From Vanrija pseudolonga (Eukaryota > Basidiomycota > Tremellomycetes > Trichosporonales > Trichosporonaceae): a stretch of 64,000 nucleotides of DNA. Positions 10,945 to 23,252 of the stretch are shown here, piece by piece. The position numbers and the translations under genes are program-made. How positions within the stretch are numbered: the stretch's first letter is position 1; every line of letters starts with the position of its first letter. Below the pieces are notes generated by a model that worked only from the letters and a program-made list of their open reading frames with translations, was not told the origin of the DNA and ran no database searches. The stretch spans positions 1,922,001-1,986,000 of the forward strand of contig NC_085851.1 of NCBI RefSeq assembly GCF_020906515.1. The letters are read 5' to 3'.

Positions 10945-12935
10945 TTATTCAAATTCGACGCGAGAGCTGCTGGCGGGCGTAGGTGCGAGGAGGTGGGCTA
11001 TGGACATCTTGAAGGCCGGCCCGCGGGCGTCGTCAACAGAAGTGCGAGGCTCGGAGGCCATCGACTCGTCGGTGTGGTTCGGAGACGGGAGATCGGCGGG
11101 CAAGGGGGTCGGGGATGCGACCGAAGCCTCGAACGCTGGGCCAGCCAGCGTCGTCGGCGGGGGTGGTTCGAGCTCGCGCCACCTGCTCGGCGGGCTGGCA
11201 TACGCCGGCACCGGGCCCGGCGGCGGAGGGGGCAGGTAGAGCGGGAGGGGGTCGCAGTCGCGGGGCTCGCCGTTCTCCTCAAACACCTGGATGTAGGCGG
11301 GTGGGGCGGCCGACTCCATGGGCATCGTGTGCGGTGCGGTGCCGAAGCGAATTGGGGTGGCAAAGGTGATAGGCTGGTGGGTGGGTCAGTGTTGGCCGCG
11401 AAAGTGGCACACGACTCACGAGGATGTCACCGCCAGGCAGGCGGTACTTGAGGGTCGTCTTGAGGAGGTGCGCGCGGCGCACGAACGGCCCGTCGTAGTC
11501 TGCCTGAGGGGCGGCGGTGCTGCTTGCATCGGGGAGAGGTAAGATGACGTTCACCTTGCGCCACTTGCGTCCGATGCGCAGGCCCGAGGCGGCGAAACAA
11601 AAGTTGCGCTGCAGCCCCTCGTCGGAGAGCAGGCACGCACGCTTCACCACGGCGCGGATGGGCAGGTCCGTGTCGCCCAGCTGTGGGGCGTCGGCTCGCG
11701 GCGAGCGTACAAGCAGGGGGTGTTGGCGGCCAAAACGCGTAGGCTGCTCGAGCGGAATGGGGAAGGAAAGCCCGTATGACGGCAGACGCGTTGAGCTAAT
11801 GGTGTCAGTGTGGCAGTAAGTCCCCGACTCACCAATACCGGTCCGTCTCCTCCACCTCCATGCCAATCTCGGTGACGAGCACCTCGTCGGCCTCGCTGTC
11901 CTCCGGGACGCGGAGGAGGACCGACACGCGCAGGCTGCGGTCGCCGCCGTGCATGTCGACCCACTCGGGCACGTGGAACGTGGCGTCTAGCGGGCCGTCC
12001 CGGCGCACATGGTGCGCGCGGAGGCGGATGGCGGACTCGGGGCTGATGGCTGTGGGCATGCGGTGGCGGCGGACGAGGAAGGGCGCGTACGCCGATGTGG
12101 AGGTGTGGGTGTCTGCTTCGCGCAGGAGACGGGGGCGCGCCCACGCCATCTTCGCTGCTGCGACGACGCCGAACGCCGTCTGCGCGAACACGCCCGCGTA
12201 CGAGCTCGGCACCCACCCCGGCACTCTGAGGTCGAACGGCACCGCGAGTGTCAGGCTGCGCGTGCTGCCATCCGATGGCGGGACCTGGAGCGCCGACGCT
12301 AGCAGCGCAAAGCTCGCGGTGTGCAGGCGCATCGGCGTGTACCGCCCTTTGGGTAATTAGCAACATTAGAGATCGGCAACGTCCCACGCGCCCCCACGAA
12401 AGGGCGCCCACGCACGTACGCACCATGGTCGTCAAAGTACTCGCTCTTAGCCTCGAGTGTGACGCTGAGGTCTCGCACGACACGGAAGCGCTCGAACGGC
12501 GCGAGGGCGGGGAAGACGAGGAACACGGTACCCGGGAGCGAGTAGGACGTGCTGGTCGTCGTCAGTATGGCTGGCGACAGAGAGCACTCACCCAGTCTGT
12601 GCGCTCCCGATGAGGTCGACGACGCCTGTGCTGAACTCGACGTGGATCTGCGCCGCGAGGGGGTTGTTGCTGTATCCCCACATTGTGAGGTCGGACGGGG
12701 AGGCGGGGACGGCCAGGTCGAGCCAGGCAAGGGCGAGCCGCGTTGCAGGGGACGGAGGAGGCTCGTCGCCGCTGTTGGCGACGGGGGGAGGAGGGGCGAT
12801 GGTCGTCTTGCTGAGCCGTCGACGCCGGAGCAGGCTGGACAAGGAGGACACGGAGAGGAAGAACTGGGAGAGCTGGCGAAGTCGCCGCCGCCGGTGCTGG
12901 CGCTTATCTACTGGCGTCGGTAGGGGGTGGGGCAT
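10945..12935 (-). CDS. Arrestin-like protein (predicted arrestin fold), disordered C-terminus
   Basis: Three or more short introns join the pieces. The first exon starts MPHPLPTPVDKRQHRRRR, an Arg-rich segment, and proceeds to GSAQTG. Splicing continues with TSYSLPGTVFLVFPALAPFERFR, VVRDLSVTLEAKSEYFDDHG and RYTPMRLHTASFALLAS. The alternating beta-strand pattern, followed by LTLAVPFDLRVPGWVPSSYAG and VFAQTAFGVVAAA, fits the fungal arrestin/ART N-domain. A second beta-rich part (WVDMHGGDRSLRVSVLLRVP to VRRAHLLKTTLKYRLPGG) fits the arrestin C-domain. The tail after about 11330 is Pro-rich (PPAYIQVFEENGEPRDCDPL) and disordered. Known arrestin-related proteins recruit ubiquitin ligases to membrane cargo; that role is family inference. 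No PPxY motif was confirmed. An in-frame ATG at 13091 would add 52 residues. Confidence 0.65.
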
Positions 12936-14038
12936 CGAAGCGGCACGGCGTGGCGCTGGGCGACGACAAGAGAAGAAGGCAGTGAGGGGGGAGGAAGGAT
13001 TTCCCACCGCTGGCCTATGTATTGTGCGAGAGGGCGCAGGGAGGAGAGCAAAAGACGGCGGCGTGGGATCGTCACAGACGACAGACGACAAGGACGACGA
13101 TGCATGTGCGCAGATGCAGACGAGGCGCAGGCGCCCAGCTTAAGTATGCGCGCGCAAGGCAGGTCATGACACGAGCGAGCGAGTGGCGACACGCTGCTCA
13201 TGTCGCCGCGCGCCATCGGCGCCGAACAATGCCCCCAACGCGCGGCACAATGACTGACCTTAGTCGAGCCGCGTGCGTGCGTGACGGAGTTGTATCGTTG
13301 CTGCTCGACGCCCGCGGGTCCGACAATGGCATCGGCTCGGGAATATCCTCCCAATCATGTCCTTTGTACACACGACTCGAGCGCGATGCGCTCTCGCTGT
13401 TCTTCCATTCCCGCGCAGCACCGTCCTTTGGCCGACTGGTGGGTCGGTTGTTGCCTGCCTGCCCGCCTACCTGCCCACCCACCCGCCTGCCTCCCTCGTG
13501 TGCGCCCAAAGGACGCGCAGGTTTGCACACGTCGCACACGCACATGCACACCTACACGCACGCCCGGCACGACGGCATGCTTCTATTGTCAGATCGCGGC
13601 TGAGCCCCGCGACGACGCCAGGCGCGAACACTGCCTGCCACAAACCTTGACTTGTGGTCAATGCGACTGCCACCACCCAACGTGAGTCGGCACTCGGACC
13701 GACACCCATCAGCAGTTCTCTGCCAACCGCCACCGCCGCCTTTGCACACAGTGCAGCACATAGCGACAACTAATCCCACGCGACCTTGTTCGCACCGCTC
13801 GTGCCGCCTCCACAAGCCTCCCACCGCCTCCCAGCCCGCTATTCCGACCGCCCAGAACGAGTCTTGCATAACATTTTACTGTCCGACGCACAGGCCCGGA
13901 CCTGTGTCCGTCCTTTGGTCTTCGTGGGAATGGGTAGGTGAGAGTGGATATAGCGGTGAGCAGCTATCTATGTTGGTCGTAGTCGTTGATGTTGTGGTGG
14001 TTCAGACACGCAGTGTGTGAACACAAAAGGGGGCCAGC
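12936..14038. other. Intergenic, promoter of the arrestin-like gene
   Basis: About 1.1 kb upstream of the minus-strand arrestin-like gene and downstream of the minus-strand methyltransferase gene. No coding frame is convincing. The right end (about 13900-14038) should be the methyltransferase 3' UTR. Confidence 0.45.
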
Positions 14039-15831
14039 TTAGGCGCTGGAGCCGTAGATCTCGGGCCAGAGGGCCTTGTGCGAGACGACGGGCGAAATCT
14101 TGCGCGCGACAGGAGCCTGGGTCGCGGCGTGGGTGGGGATACCCTCGACACGGTGGTACGCGTTGAGGTTCTTGTGGAGGGTGATCTGGAAGACGGAAGA
14201 CGAGCCCTGGCGAGCGACACTGGGCAGGTTAGTTACGGTCCAAGCGATGCACACTGTCTCGTTTCCACTTACATGACCGAGTAGGCGAGGAAGTAGGCCC
14301 AGATGCGGTACCAGCGGATGCCGTAGGCAGCGACAACCTTCTCCTTGTTGGCAACCCAGTTCTCGTACCAGCGGTGGATGGTGGCAGAGTAGTGGACACC
14401 GAGGACGTCGACCGACTTGACCTCGAAGCCGGCACCCTCGAGGGCGTTGATGACCCAGCCGAGGTTGAGGGAGGCGTCGGCACCGGGGAAGACGTACTTG
14501 TTCATGTAGATACCCCAGATGAGGTCCTCGAACTGCCAGCACTTGCGGAGACCAGCGACCTGGAAGACGAGGGTTCCGTCGTCGGCAAGGAGGTCGTAGA
14601 TCTCACGGAGGAAGGTACCGTAGCGCTTGATACCGACGTGCTCGGCCATCTCCAGGCACGAAATCTTGTTGAAGTAGCCCTTGGGGTGGGGGATCTCGCG
14701 GTAGTCCATGCAGAGAGCGCGGGCCTGCGACTCGGGGATGCCGTTCTCGCGGAGGCGGGCGTTGGCAAAGGCAGCACCAGTCTGGGCAAGGGTGACTGGG
14801 AAGGTCCGTCAGCGAGGCCCAAGCTCCCACATGCCACCACACCCCCACACCCAACTACTCACCACCAGTGACATCAGCACCGTAGTTCTTGGCAGCGTGA
14901 GCGAGCAGAGTGCCCCAGCCACAGCCAATGTCGAGCATCTTGTCTCCGGGCTTGAGGTCAAGCTTCTCGCAAACCATGTTGAGCTTGTTGTCCTGGAGCT
15001 CCTCGAGGGTCTCCTTGCGGTTAATGTCACGGATAACACCCGAGGTGTAGATCATGCGGGGGCCAAGGAAGAACGAGTAGAAGTCGTCTCCGCGGTCGTA
15101 GTTGTCACGGATCTGGTTGCGGTCCTGGTCCTGCGAGTGGATAATGACGTCGGGAACGAGGTTGAAGAGGACGTAGCGGAAGTTGTCGGCGGTGAGCTCG
15201 AAGCGCGACCAGTCGTGGCGGTACTCCATCACGTCGAGGACGTCGCCGTTGAAGTCGAGCTTGCCGTCAAAGTAGGCGTCGTGGAAGATCTGCATGGGGA
15301 TCTTCTTGCCCTCCCACTTCTCCTTGAAGTCGGCGTCGGTGATGGTGTAGTAGGTGCTGAGGGGCTTGTTGGGGAGGGGGACCTTCTCGTCGATGCGGCG
15401 GCCATAGCGAGAAGTGGCGACCCAGTAGGCAATGGTGAGGGGAAGGAAGAGAAGGACGACGAGAACCCAGTAGGTAGTCCAGCCCTTGAAGTAGGGGATG
15501 AAGCGCTGGACAATCCACGGGACAATGAGGACGATGGCAGCAAGGTGGTAGTTGCTGAACGCGCCAGAGCCCTCAGCGGGGAGAGGAGCGTTGGCGATCG
15601 CGGGGTAGTTTGTGCTGTTGGGCAAAGGGCGTGAGCGTCGTCGTCCGTGATACGCAACTCTACTGTTGCCCGCTGATAACTTACACGCGGTAGGCAGGCT
15701 TCTCGGCCGCGTCGACAAAGTCGGCCTTCTTGCCGTTGGCAGCAGCAGGAGCAGCCGCCGCGGGGGCAGCGGCGGCAGGAGCAGCAGCGGGCGCTGCCGG
15801 GGTAGCCTTGATGTCCTCCACCGTCGACATT
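14039..15831 (-). CDS. MTS1: Sphingolipid C9-methyltransferase (CFA-synthase-like)
   Basis: SAM-dependent enzyme that adds the C9 methyl branch to the sphingoid base of fungal glucosylceramides, acting at the ER. An Ala/Pro-rich N-terminus (MSTVEDIKATPAAPA) leads to two hydrophobic helices (HLAAIVLIVPWIVQRF and TTYWVLVVLLFLPLTIAYWV). The catalytic domain carries the SAM-binding glycine loop (DKMLDIGCGWGTLLAHAA), preceded by YDRGDDFYSFFLGPRMIYTS and followed by KISCLEMAEHVGIKRYGTF and YSATIHRWYENWVANKEKV, all typical of the fungal family. Three introns at about 15604-15684, 14796-14862 and 14220-14273 restore the frame. The reverse strand just before the start codon is A/T-rich (ATATAAAA), unusual here. 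The family is distinguished from bacterial cyclopropane synthases by the two N-terminal membrane helices. Confidence 0.95.
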
Positions 15832-16507
15832 TTTATATAAAATGAATGATTTTACACGAATGAAGGGATGGGAAGAGTGAATGTGGACCTGGGGGGTTTC
15901 ATGAAATGACCGCTGGCAGCTGGCTGGTAGTGGTGGTGGTCGTCGTCTCCTCTGCATGCTGGCTGGCTGGCTGGGTGCGTCCGGAGGCCGCGGAACGCGA
16001 CACGCTCCCAGGCTAATCGGCGGCGCGCGCGGCGCGCGACGTGGCACCACTCAAAGGCATCCACCACTGGAGCGCGCCTGGCTGGCCTGGCTGGCCTGTC
16101 TGGCGCGATCAAAGCGCAAAGTCAGGAGCCAAGCCCGATTTCCTGTCCGCCCCGTGTCCTTCCCTCGCACCGCGGCCCTCTGCCTTCCTCGCCCAGGCAC
16201 GCCGTACCAGGCTAGTGTCCATGCCTCGGAACATGGACCACCCAAGACCATTGCACGAGACACAGGGTCGTCGACACGGATATCCCATCACTGTCCGTGA
16301 AACAATCTTGGCCTTCCCTCACACGTCACTTGAACTCTTTGCGGCATCAATTCTATCAACCTTCCCCGCCTTCCCTCAAGTCGCGTTGACCTCATCGCCC
16401 TGCACGGCGCGCGTAGAGCAGCGACAACAACAACAAAATCACCCACCACTCACCCACACCCATTACAACCGCGCGCGTCACCCCCTCCAGTCCGGCTCTC
16501 GTCCCAA
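15832..16507. promoter_or_regulatory. Divergent promoter region (C9-methyltransferase / Myb protein)
   Basis: 676 bp between divergent genes. An A/T-rich TATATAAAA-like stretch (15832-15845) abuts the methyltransferase start codon. Direct GGCTGGCTGG-type repeats (about 15957-15975 and 16078-16098) occur. No small gene is recognisable. Confidence 0.5.
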
Positions 16508-19500
16508 ATGTCTTCGGCAAGAGGTTCGGCCTCTGCCGGGCCATCAAGGCAGACACAGAGCGAAACGGGGCAACCAACACAACTGCGCAGGTCACTTCGG
16601 TCCGCGTCACGGGCATCATCGGTCCAGTCGGACACCGAAACTCAGCATGTCGCTCGCAAGACGCGTCGGGGGCGCAACGCTCCACAGGAAGCCATTCCAG
16701 AAGACGAGTTGGAGGGTCAGCTGAAGCCCAGCCCTCGGCGCGGCCCTACGCGCTCAGCACCACCTGCTGCAACGCAGCTCTCTACACCAGCCAGACACCG
16801 CGTGCGACATTCCCTCCACGGCGGTCAGTTACAGGAAATGCCCTTGGGCAGCAGAGTGGACATGCTCTCCAACGTCGCAGGCGACTGTCTGGCAAGACTC
16901 CTGAAGACGAGCTCTGTCAATGACGACTCTGACCTCGACGGATTGAGAGATGATGGTCAGAGATCGTTTGAAGGCTTGCGAGGTGAGCTGTCCGTGCATG
17001 CACGACTGACGCGAAAGGAGTATTGCAGCAGTACATCTACTCAACAGAACCGCCGGCATACACCGATGTCGACGAGCTCATGAAGTCGCTCGATCCATTC
17101 ACAAGGACAACAGTCGCACGCGGAGACATGGACCGGGCGATCTGGCTCACCAACTTGGCAACCTTCGTGTGGACAATAACGTACCCCGATCTCGCTGCCA
17201 GCCTTGCCGATGCTGAAGAGGCGCAAGGAGATAAGGGCAAGGGCAAGGCGAAGGCAATCGCCCTGTTGAGCCCCGAAGACAAGATTCGGAGGCGCAACGG
17301 TGTCCTGATCGACGCATGGAAGAAGTTCTGGCTGGCCATGGGTGACACGAGTGTCGATGCAGCGTTGTCATTGTGGCTGGACTTGGCGACTCTTGTGGGT
17401 CATTGTTATCACGATAATAGCTGACACTCCGCAGATTGTCCTCACGTATCGCCTGCCAACAATAGACCCATTTACTGCGCCCAATACAGCGCTCGCCTCC
17501 CCGCCAGAGGATCTCCTCCAGCAATTGTTCTCCGCAGACGCATTGCAAGAGTTTGGCCACTTACCGGTGGATTACGACGCAAGGCAGCGATGGCAAGCGG
17601 CAGCGGAAGAGCGCCGAGAGGAGGTGAGGGTCAAATGGGCTAGGGTCGCGCTGACGACCGCAGCTTGCATCTGAGACAATAGTACTTGCCGACGCGGCTG
17701 TGTACAACGACTTTCGCGACAAAATGAGGTCATTCATTCGCCTCGACATCTTGGCGGACGACGAGAGCGTGTCGTCAAGCGAGGCCAAGGATGCGAGCCA
17801 AGATGAGCCCGCATCGGATGAGGATTCCTCCGAGTCCTACAGCTCCGACGACGAGCCCTTTGACGACGTTGGTATCGACTTTGATCTCTTCGCGGATGTC
17901 GTCGCCGAGTTGGACGGCGAGCCAAACGTTGCGTCGTCGGGTGGCAAATTGCCCGACTCGCAGGATGACGGCGTGGAGGAGGACCCGCTTTTGCCTTTCG
18001 AAGACGACGACGACGACGATGACGACGACTTGCTTCCTTCTCCGAGCTTGCTTCAAGGGCATGAAACTGAAGTGCAACCTGAATCTCATCCGGAGGATGA
18101 GGTGCAAGCCGCCCCAGTCGCCGAGGCCGTCGACGATGCCGGCCCTGAAGATCAGCTTCAGGACGGCGATGAGGACAGCCTATTGCCCCACTCTCTGCTC
18201 AACTCGCAAAAGTCTATCGATGATGGCGCAGACGGCGAGGACAAAGCCGCCCGTTCAGACCGAGACGAAACTCCGCGTCCCAAGGGCGCCGATGCCCCGA
18301 GCGACAGCCAGAGCCAACCGAATGGCAGCTCGTCGCAACCATCCCAGCCACTCTCCAATGGCTCGCTGCTTCGCGTGCAGCGGGCGTCGTCGGTGGCCTC
18401 AACGCTGACACCGGCACCGCCGTCCTCTCCTCCGTCCGCTCTGTCCTCTGCCCCGCCGACACCGAAGGCACGCGGGAAGGGGAGAGTGCATGTCGTTACC
18501 AAAGTGAATGGCGACGCCCCAACCACTGCCAATGAGCTTCGTGACGCTTCCCTCGTCCCCGACGCCCCCGTGGAGGTGGGTGCTGCGAATCCCCAGAACA
18601 CTGAGGAAGTCGAGTTCAACGACATCTTGGCCGACGCCGAGCCTACGGCTACCGAACCGGAACCAGCTACAGATGATGTCGAACCGGAGCCAGCTACAGA
18701 TGATGTTGAACCGGTGACCGCCGCGCCAGAGCCTGCGGCTACTGGGGAGGAGCCCGTCACCGACGCTCTCCCTCCGCCAACGCCACAGCGTGATCCTCGT
18801 CCGCCTGTTCGCCACAACCAGAGAGCTTTCCTCAACCGCTCGTACCAGCGCGCTGAAGACCTGACGGCATTTGCACCAGACTCTGAAGACGAGCTCCAAG
18901 AAGTGCAGGACACCCCAAGGCCCGATACTAGTGCTCGCCGCGTTACGGGACCTCGACCGTCAATCCAGCAACGACGACCTGCCACCCCCGAGCCAGCTCC
19001 TCGCTCTGTCACGTCCCTTAGAATCAAGCAGTCGCCCCGTTCGCCCGACCTGTTGCTGCCGTACAAACCGCGAAAGAGCTTACCCGCGTCGCCGTTGGCA
19101 CGACAACGCCAGGCCTCGGGCTCGCACCGAGTGTCGTCGCAGAAAGCGCCGTTATCAAGCCGAGCTCGCATGCCCTCGTCCAACAGGGCGCCTTCGCGCG
19201 AGGGCGAGGCCGCTCCACGTGCAGACTCGCTCCGCCCCGCTTCGCCAGACGCCGGCCCCTCTGCCTTCCTCCCGGTGCAGGTTCCTCAGCACGCCGACCG
19301 ACTCATGGTCGACTGGGACGGTGGCCCGCTGGAGACGGACGAAGATTACATCCTCCCTCCTGACTACAACCCCCAGCCGTCGCGACTGCACGGGAGGGTC
19401 AACGGCACAGGGTTCCGTTATGCGCGCAAGTCTGGCAAGCGACGGTGGACGGATGCCGAGGAGTTGACGCTGTACCGCACGCTGCAAAAGGTGCCCATGT

Positions 19501-21135
19501 CCGAGTCGTACCCTCTTCGTGTCGTGTGGTACCTGCACGGCGAGTCGGGCATACATTCTCGCGTGCTGTCCGATTTCAACCCCCAGCATATGAAGGACAA
19601 GATGCGCACGATTATCGACCGGCGGAGGAACCAGCGGCTGCCTATTGTTGGCCGTGCGAGGGCGTTCCTTCCGGCCACCGACCCGAGGCGGGACGAGTTC
19701 AACGCCGAGATGGTGCACCATAACGAACTTATGGCGGAGTTGCGGTACCAGCAGGAGGAGGAAGCGGCGGCGGCGGTGAAGTCGGAGGAGTTAAGCGAGG
19801 AGGAGGATGAGGAGCCGGAGGAAGATGTGGAGGAAGGCGGGGACTACACCGACAGCTACGGCCACTACGGCGACGACGACATTGAGGTAGACGACGCGGA
19901 ACTGGACGAGCTCGACAGCGACACGAGCGACCAGGCGTACTTCAACGCTTTGGGGAACGACGAGGAGCCACGAAGAGTGCAACCGTCTTGGGCCGTGCAA
20001 CCATCACCACCTCGCCGTCGTCGGCAGCCCACTGTGGAGATCCCTGTGCGACGCCGGCTGCCTGGACCACCCGTGCCAGTGCCGCGGGTCTCACTGCCTG
20101 GCCCTCCGCGCCGTGGCAAGGCCAAGCGCAAGGCTCCAGCGCCGCCGCCGCCAGAACCCGAATCGGAGGAGAGCGAGGAGGAGGAGGAGGAGGCTGTTGC
20201 TGCCGACTCAACAAGGGCCGTGGCCGACTCGCCGCCACTTGTGAGTTTCCTGTGTGCGTAGCGCTGACATTCAGCCGGAGTCTTCGGATGAAGAAGAGGA
20301 CGAGTTCTTCAGCATGTCGTCGGTGTCGCCGCTCCGGGCCCGGTCTGTGCCATCATCGACAACGCCGCCTGCCATTTCTGTGGCACTGCGGCACCAGACA
20401 ACTCGTTCGGCCTCGCGGTCGGCATCGCGTTCGGCCTCGCCTCCGGTGCGCAGGTCAAGCAGGAATCAGCGGGGCGACGGAGGCGCCGCTGAAACTGGCC
20501 GTGTTCTGCGTAGCGCCGACCCCAACGTCGCGCTGCGCACCCGACAGTCCAACGCCAATGCCGGCCGCCGGAGCCTCCGCCACAGCGGTGCCAACGTGCG
20601 GTACCGTGAGGCGTCTCTTCCCGAGTCGGACATAGAAGAGGTGGCCCCGCCAAAGGCAGTGGAAGAGGAAGGGCGGGTGAAGCGGGGCCGGGGCCGGCCT
20701 CGGGGTTCAGGCAGGAAGAAGCCCACACCACCGGTACAGAATGTGAGTGTGTGGTGGTGGGATGCCACTGACATGCAGGTTACCGTGGTGGACGATGACA
20801 GCGATGGAGTGCCGGCGAGGAGAACGAGAGCTCGAGGACGAGCGCAGAAGTCCGCGGGGCGTGCCGTGGAGGCTGCTGCAGAGGTCGGCGAGGTGGACGA
20901 TGGCGAGCCCGACTTGGACGAGTTCGACCAACCGGACTCTGCCGAGGAGGAAGAGGCCGCAGCGGAGGGAGAAGAGGCTGTGGCTGAAGACAGCGATGAC
21001 GCCGACGAACCGCTGATGATGACGCGGCACAAGCGCAAGGCTGCCGAGGCGTTATTCCTCCCTGGCCCGGAAACCGACGAGGACGACGAGGACGAGCGCA
21101 GAGAGGTGCTCCGGCGCAAGGTGATGGGTTTGTAG
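16508..21135 (+). CDS. Large acidic Myb/SANT and AT-hook DNA-binding protein (possible TRF-like telomere protein)
   Basis: Five short introns restore one frame of roughly 1,450 codons: after GLRG about 16982-17018, after DLATL about 17395-17434, after RREE about 17622-17663, after SPPL about 20240-20274, and about 20742-20778. The N-terminus is basic and Ser-rich. A helical region follows (LSNVAGDCLARLLK, then YTDVDELMKSLDPFTR, RAIWLTNLATFVWTI, LIDAWKKFWLAMG). A long acidic Ser/Glu/Pro-rich stretch has a near-exact duplicated EPEPATDDV unit (18655-18715). A Myb/SANT-like domain at about 19435-19640 (KRRWTDAEELTLYRTLQKV) ends in MKDKMRTIIDRR, reminiscent of the telobox LKDKWR motif. Acidic coiled stretches follow, then an AT-hook (RGRGRPRGSGRKK, about 20680-20720). 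The order helical domain then Myb resembles TRF/Taz1 proteins, but that identity is inference; a general chromatin factor is the alternative. Confidence 0.7.
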
Positions 21136-21729
21136 GGCGTGTGTGGCGTGCTATGTCATGCTGTGCTGTGCCGTCGGTCGTGTGGTTTGTGTATTACTAG
21201 AGCACCCTGTTGTAGGCATACGAGCATGCATGTAGAGTGGGGCGTGGCGCAGACGACCACCCACTGCCCCAATGTGGCATTTTGAGGCCCGTGCGGCGTG
21301 GTTGCGGCGCGGCGCCACAAAGGATGTGCGCGCTTTGGGCGGGGGGCTGGTGGGTGGGTGTGGGTGGGCGTGGCCGGCGTGGCGTGACAAAAGTCGGCGC
21401 GGCGTCGACGACGACTTGACGAGGAGGAGATCGGGCTGATATGTGTACACGGCACATTGGCATGCATCCTTTCCGTCCAGCGCGAGGACAGCCAGCGTGT
21501 GATCGTCGCCATTCATCCAAAGCAAGCACGGCTGAAGTGTGCCCCCGGTCGTCATGACCCCCACCCGCCCCGACATTACCAACCTCGTCGCGTCGCACCG
21601 AGCAGTAGCACAGGCAGTGGCACAGACGACCCCGAGCTCGCTGCTCGCTGTCGACGAACACGCGCACGCACGACCACCACGCTTGCTTGATTGATCGATC
21701 GACTCGACACTCTACACCACCACAACGCA
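21136..21729. other. Intergenic
   Basis: 594 bp between two same-strand genes, with G/T-rich tracts (for example GGTGGGTGGGTG about 21348-21362) on the left and a pyrimidine/A-rich leader on the right. No gene is seen. Confidence 0.5.
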
Positions 21730-23049
21730 ATGAGCAGCAACAGCGACAAGGACGACGGCAGCAACGCGGTCCTCACCCCGCCGCAGGTCGTCGCCGACAA
21801 CGACGCGCCGGCTACCCCCGCCGCCGCGCCAGCCGCACCCTCCACGCCCCCGCCCACGACCGCGCGCCGCGGCCCCCCCATGGCCCTCCAACTGCCCTCG
21901 CTCCCGCTGACCGGCAGCGCGCTCGACCTGCCGTCGCTCGCGCACGCCGAGGCCGACGACGCGGGCACACAGGCGGAGGACAGCGTCCCGCCGACCCCCG
22001 CCGCCGCGCTGCCAACCCGCACGCTCTCGCTGCCGGCGCTGCGCGCCCTCGCGGCCCGCGGAGGCGACTTCACGCACTTCCCAAGTGTGTCACTGCACCC
22101 GAGCCCCACTCGCCGCACCGTTATATCACACGTCGTGCCCGTCGCGCCGGGCTTCCTGCCCTCCACGTCCCCGGAGGACGTCGCAGGCGTGACCAGCGCC
22201 GCGAGCCTGCTCTTCGGGCCCGACCTGGCGGCGGCGCTGGTCGTGCGCCTCGCCGAGGCTGGCGCGCGGCCTGGCTCGCCTATCGCGAGCAGCCCGCGTA
22301 AAGGCTCCGCGGCGGGCGTGCCAGAGGCGTGGTGGGCCGGCCTGCCGTCCATCCGTGCGGCAGCACACGGCGCGCTCTTCGGCCTGCAGCAGGACGAGGG
22401 GGACGAGATGGCCCCCGTCGTGTGGGACGGCGGCGAGTTCGCGGTGGTCGATGGCCGGGGCGGCGTGTTCGCCTTCTCGCCGCCGTTTGGCGACGCCGAG
22501 CTCGAGGGCGTCATGGAGCTCGTGGCGGCGCGCGCGGCGGCTGCTGTCGCGCCTGCCCCCCCGCCAGCGAGGGAGAGCGAGCTCGACGCCGCGTTTGCTG
22601 GGTTTAGCCTCGCGCCGCGCGCGAGTGCCGAGCTGCTTGCTGCGCCGCCTGCTAGCCCGACCAAGCCCAGTTCGGCGGTCACCTCGCCCCGTTCCTCGGC
22701 CGAGCTGCTGCGTACCCCCGCGCCGCCGAGCCCGACCAAGCCCGCGGCGACGCCGCGCTCGTCGAGCGAGCTCCTCCGCCATAACAACAACCCGCCGTCG
22801 TCGCCTACCAAGCCGGCTGCGAGCCCCGCTGGCCCGTCGCCTCGCGCCTCGACAGAGCTCCTCCGCTCGTCGACTGAGCTCCTTCGCTCGCCTGCCCTTC
22901 CCCCCTCGACGACGGCCAAGGTCGCCGACGCCGATGACCCAGACACCCCGCAACCCCCCAGCTCGCCCCGCCAGCGCCGCTCCACCCTCGGCGGCATCTC
23001 GTTCCTCTCCCTCGGCGCTGCCGTCGGCATTGGCAGAAAGAAAAAGTAA
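21730..23049 (+). CDS. Unknown low-complexity protein with repeated (S/T)ELLR motifs
   Basis: Intronless frame of 439 residues, rich in Ala, Pro and Ser. The N-terminal half has short conserved-looking patches (TRTLSLPALRALAARGGDF, VSLHPSPTRRTVISHVVPV, VPEAWWAGLPSIRAAAHGAL, MAPVVWDGGEFAVVDGRGG). The C-terminal half repeats a short unit of the type S-P-T-K-P ... S-S-x-E-L-L-R at least five times (ASAELLAA, SSAELLRT, SSSELLRH, ASTELLRS, SSTELLRS). It ends with a small hydrophobic patch and a basic tail (GAAVGIGRKKK). No family was recognised. The repeats could be short linear docking motifs on a disordered chain. The ATG at 21730 is chosen as the first after a leader-like region; an in-frame non-ATG start upstream is ignored. 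Confidence 0.75.
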   Translation: MSSNSDKDDGSNAVLTPPQVVADNDAPATPAAAPAAPSTPPPTTARRGPPMALQLPSLPLTGSALDLPSLAHAEADDAGTQAEDSVPPTPAAALPTRTLSLPALRALAARGGDFTHFPSVSLHPSPTRRTVISHVVPVAPGFLPSTSPEDVAGVTSAASLLFGPDLAAALVVRLAEAGARPGSPIASSPRKGSAAGVPEAWWAGLPSIRAAAHGALFGLQQDEGDEMAPVVWDGGEFAVVDGRGGVFAFSPPFGDAELEGVMELVAARAAAAVAPAPPPARESELDAAFAGFSLAPRASAELLAAPPASPTKPSSAVTSPRSSAELLRTPAPPSPTKPAATPRSSSELLRHNNNPPSSPTKPAASPAGPSPRASTELLRSSTELLRSPALPPSTTAKVADADDPDTPQPPSSPRQRRSTLGGISFLSLGAAVGIGRKKK

Positions 23050-23252
23050 ACGGTCCGGTCCAGCCCGACCAACCCCATCCCCCATCCCCATGGCCCTGTA
23101 CATACCCGGCGCTGGCGCCGGCGCCGGTGCCGCCTAACGACCACCGCGTGAATCCGCGCTCATGACACTGCATTGGCCACAAGCCACAGTACAACGTTAT
23201 GTAACTCTACGATGTGCTCCTCCGGCCACCAGACAAGGGCCAGACACTCGCG

